A DNA stretch of 64,000 nt. Source: Mesodorylaimus sp. YZB2_4. Lineage: Eukaryota > Nematoda > Enoplea > Dorylaimida > Dorylaimidae. Every line of letters begins with the position of its first letter. Within the stretch, counting starts at the first letter, position 1. Shown one piece after another: positions 60,648 to 64,000 of the stretch. The stretch lies in contig JASANH010000487.1 of NCBI GenBank assembly GCA_030248295.1, forward strand, positions 182,186 to 246,185, given 5' to 3'. The translations under genes and the position numbers were made by a program. The notes under the pieces are model-generated. The model ran no database searches. It saw only the letters and a program-made list of their open reading frames with translations, and was not told where the DNA came from.

Positions 60648-63275
60648 CTACTGGCTTAGGCTGGCGGCGTGCGAATCATTCAACGCCTTTATGAATTCGC
60701 CCACAAATTTGGCCAGCAACTCCCGGCAATCTTTTTGCACTGCGGGACTTGTGCGGCTCACGCAATCCTCAATCTTTCCTTGCATTTGCGATGCAGTTTG
60801 CATTCCCTGGATGTACAACGATTTGAATTTGGACATTTTCTCGAGATCCTGGCTTTGTTTGTCACGATCAGTGGTCGTGGCTTGCAGCTCCTTTCCTTTA
60901 TCTTCTAGTTTCTTATTCAAATCCGCCAATTCCCGACGCAACTAAAACAGCAACGTCGATAAGAGCACTCGCCCCAGATTGGGAATGCTTCTACCCTCCT
61001 CCCGTCCACTTACCTCCGCCTGACGACCCACCAATTCTTGTATCCTCTGCTCCGATGTGGCGAGAATGTATTTCGAATTCTTATCTTTTTGCATCATATT
61101 TCGTATTTCGACGCCCGTCTTCTTCTTGTAGGCCGAAAACCTGCTATTCACTTCAGTCAACTCATCTTGCAATGTCTTCTTCTCGGCATCTGCTGTCTGC
61201 AACTTGACCTCGCCTTCTTCGACTCGTTTTTTCCAATCCTCTGCTTCTTCCTTCACTCGTTTCAATTCACCTTCGTAACGTAGAACCGATTCTTGTAAAT
61301 CAGATATTTGGACCTTTTCACGCTCCAGCACCGCCATCTTTTCTCCCATATCTCGCACCATATTTCCCAATTTTTGCTTCTCTTCTACTGAAACTTTCAA
61401 AGATTTTTCCAGCTCCAATGCTTTGGTTTTGATTTCTGTAATCGATTCTTGCTCTTTCCTTGCCGATATCAATTTATCTTTCAAAACAGCAAGTTCAGCG
61501 GCCGCCTTCTTTAGTTTCGTTTCCAATTTCCGGTTTTCATTTTTCGACGCTTCTATTGTCTTTTGCAACTGATCACCCCGTTCTCGTTCTTCCTTTGCCG
61601 TAATTTCGAGTGTTTGATAGGCCAACAAACCATCTTGACATCGTTTCTTGACAGCCGCCAATTCGCTCTTTCCTTTCTCCATCTCCAAACACATAACTTC
61701 ATTGTCATTCGTCGAAATGGCCAAAACTGCTGCCGATATTTCCTGAATTTGACGCCAATCGTTTTGCATCTGAATCACGAAACAATTCAAGTCATTCGTG
61801 GCGTCATTTTTCAGCATTTCTTTTTCTTTCTTCAATGCCACGATCGATTCCTTCATTGATTGAAGCTTGCTCCTAATAATCAACAGTGTTCGATAGTGTT
61901 TCGTCAAGGCATCGTTTCCCTCGCTGGCAGTGGTCAATTTTTTTAATAAATCGTCACGTTGAGCTTTTAAGGCGCTGTACTTATCGAACCATTCTTTCTT
62001 CCGTGCTTGATATTTGACCTTCTGTTCATCCAATTCTTTAGCTTGTATCGAGCATTGTTCTTGCAGATCGTTGGCCCGAGTGCATTCAGTCTCGACTTGC
62101 TTGGTCAGCGATGACAAGTCGCTCTGAAATTGCGCTTTCTCCCGCTCGTATTGTTTCGAATTGAGATCACCCAGCGCCTTGATTTGACGAAGATTTTGGT
62201 TCTCGTGTTTCAAATTCTCAATCTCGCGTTGAAATTTCAGCTTCTCTTTTTCCGCGTTTCCTTTCTCTCGACGAAATTCTTCGACTTGCTTTTGATATTT
62301 TCCAATATCCGACTCTAACGAATCTATTTTTTCGTGCCACGCTTCGTCTGATGTCGAGCCTTCTTTGTAGGTTGGGTTTTTGTCAATATTTGCCTTCAAT
62401 TGATCAACCACGCTTTTCAGCGATTCGATCTCTTTCGCCTTTAAATCTCGATCCGCCACAACATCATCGACTGTATGGTTCAGGGTTTCTAGATCCATCT
62501 CGAATCGTTTCGTCTTGTTTTTCAGTTCTAGCCTCAGAGCTTGAACTTGACTTTCAGCCTTCTCCTTGTCTGCCTTTTCATTCATGAGCGCCTCCAATTT
62601 CGCTCTTAAATCAGCATTTTTCGCCAACAATTCCTGTAAACATAAAATCCAATTTTAAAATCATAACGAGGTTAGTCTTGGATCAGCTTGGTAATATCCT
62701 AATTGGGAGTTTGTGGGATTAGAAGCTGAGGCAATCCAAAGAACAGGTCTTCCCTGATTGGATAGCATCGCTCATTCCAAACCAATGCACTACTTACATG
62801 AGTACGAGCCTGTCCTTCGGGCGGGGGCGGCGGCGAGGTCCTTGGTGGGCTGACGGCCGATGTATTCCCCGGATTGGTGAATTGATGACACCACGCTTTC
62901 GTCAATGCTTCATGAGCCACGGTCCTGTCTTCTAAAGTTTTCAAAAGCACTTGCGCTCCATTCGATTGCGAACTGATCGGCGTTTCCATTCGTGAACGCT
63001 TAGGCGGCGGCATCACCTAAAATTAAAAATATTCAATTCCGAAACTAGCAGAAAGACATGGTGCGAATGCTCACATGATCTGATGACAAAAGCGGTCGTC
63101 GTGATCCTGTCGAAACTGTGCTGGATACTTCCGAGTACGGCTGTTGCAAAGGCACTGGCGGAAACATTGAAGACGGCGGGGCAGTGGCTGGAGGCACTGG
63201 ATTCATGGGCGGCGGCATGGGATTCGACTGTTGATACCAAAAACGCGACGGCAGAAGAAACTGTTGCCACGACAT
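60648..63275 (-). CDS. Long coiled-coil protein of unknown identity
   Basis: I do not recognise the family. Exons on the minus strand: 63275-63075, 63016-62798, 62633-61014, 60941-60648; all in phase, 777 residues. The N-terminus (MSWQQFLLPSRFWYQQSNPM) is followed by a Pro/Met-rich segment, a basic MPPPKRSRMETP that could be a nuclear signal, and another Pro run (PPRTSPPPPPEG). From about residue 140 to the end it is almost continuous coiled coil rich in E, K, Q and L, without a visible motor, zinc finger or transmembrane segment. The last 60 residues (SKFKSLYIQGMQTASQMQ, CRELLAKFVGEFIKAL) are less charged and may fold. TTGCAG, acceptor-like, lies two bases before the ATG. Similarity to other coiled coils would be compositional and should not be used to name it. 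Confidence 0.75.
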
Positions 63276-64000
63276 TCCTGCAACACATCGCATTGGTCAA
63301 TACTTTTAAAAAAGACATCTAAGGTTGCAAGATTGCAGTTATTGTGTATTCTACCATTTGATTTGAACGAATCTAAGAAAGATAGAAGCACACAACAATT
63401 TACATGGAAATACGGGTCACTGCAAACTCTTCAAACCTATTCGTTCCTTCCCACAATCATTAGCTAACTAATGACAAGTTTACAGGAAAATAAAATGGTC
63501 GGAGAACCGGAATGATGTTAGAGACACGCGAAATCGGGGCGGGGAATTTCACGCAAAATGCAGCTGCGATTATACAACGTACGGCAGAACAGATAAAAGC
63601 AAAAAGTCATCTAACACAAAATTAAATCATTGATTTCGCGAGCGATGCTGCAAAAAATGCAGAATTTGAGCTAAAAACGTGTCAAGGGTAAAAAATCTTT
63701 GCATTTCACTCCATTAAGTCCGACTTACCTCGGCTTGTACCCGTGAATAAATAAAACGCGAACAAAATGAGGAAACGAAGTACTCAAATTAAAGGTATAA
63801 GAAAAGAGAACCGAAAAATATACAGTTCTGAGGTGAGAGGCACAAAAAAAAGGAAAACAAAGGCACCCTACCCGCCCGACCGCGATGCACGGCTAACTCA
63901 TGCTCACAGAATTACGACATGTCACTCGTGATTGGTCATGACGACCACGTGATTACGGCGGGTCAATTTTTGCTATCTGGCCGCTTTTATAACCTGTTTT
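63276..64000. other. Upstream flank of the coiled-coil gene
   Basis: No coding feature is supported. It presumably contains a 5' UTR exon or promoter; CACGTG occurs near 63950. Confidence 0.5.

Overview
This is eukaryotic, metazoan genomic DNA. Nearly every gene is cut by short GT-AG introns, mostly 48-120 bp, and the products are animal orthologues such as TET, AGAP, AGPS, ANKMY2, FERRY3, TBCC and SLC34. The lineage cannot be fixed from the window alone. Four traits lean towards a nematode-like or other ecdysozoan invertebrate, as inference only: very small introns, 3' splice sites that are TAG almost as often as CAG (with several AAG), acceptor-like AGs a few bases before several start codons (possible spliced-leader sites), and an alkyl-DHAP synthase that ends in a PTS1.

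Layout. 1-3371 (+) is the 3' part of a DEVH-box RNA helicase. 3.9-8.35 kb holds an inverted pair of RING-finger genes around a repeat-rich spacer with a SINE-like element. 9.6-13.6 kb (+) is a three-FLYWCH zinc-finger protein with an RG/acidic tail. 14.2-16.1 kb (+) is ANKMY2. 16.3-19.2 kb (-) is NAXD and 19.4-23.6 kb (-) is AGPS, in close tandem; their introns carry inverted-repeat elements. 24.9-30.5 kb (+) is a TET dioxygenase. 30.5-33.7 kb is gene-poor and holds a third, RING-less copy of the RING-gene flanks. 33.7-43.3 kb (+) is AGAP, with a 5-kb first intron and a candidate alternative first exon. LSm5 (+) and an SLC34 phosphate cotransporter (+) follow, then a four-EF-hand protein (-), a ubiquitin-like/AN1-like protein (+), a single-exon triple Ly6/three-finger protein (+), FERRY3/C12orf4 (-) head-to-head with TBCC (+), and a 777-residue coiled-coil protein of unknown identity (-).

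The genes are mostly unrelated housekeeping functions: RNA processing, ether-lipid synthesis, NAD(P)HX repair, DNA demethylation, Arf GTPase control, phosphate uptake, tubulin folding and endosomal mRNA transport. The most informative signals are the PTS1 on AGPS, the RING duplication whose flanks recur elsewhere, three families of small inverted-repeat elements, and gene-architecture clues (dual AGAP starts, a GC-AG intron, a shared FERRY3/TBCC promoter with a strong hairpin). Exon coordinates were read by eye from splice signals and reading-frame continuity; expect occasional errors of 1-3 bases.
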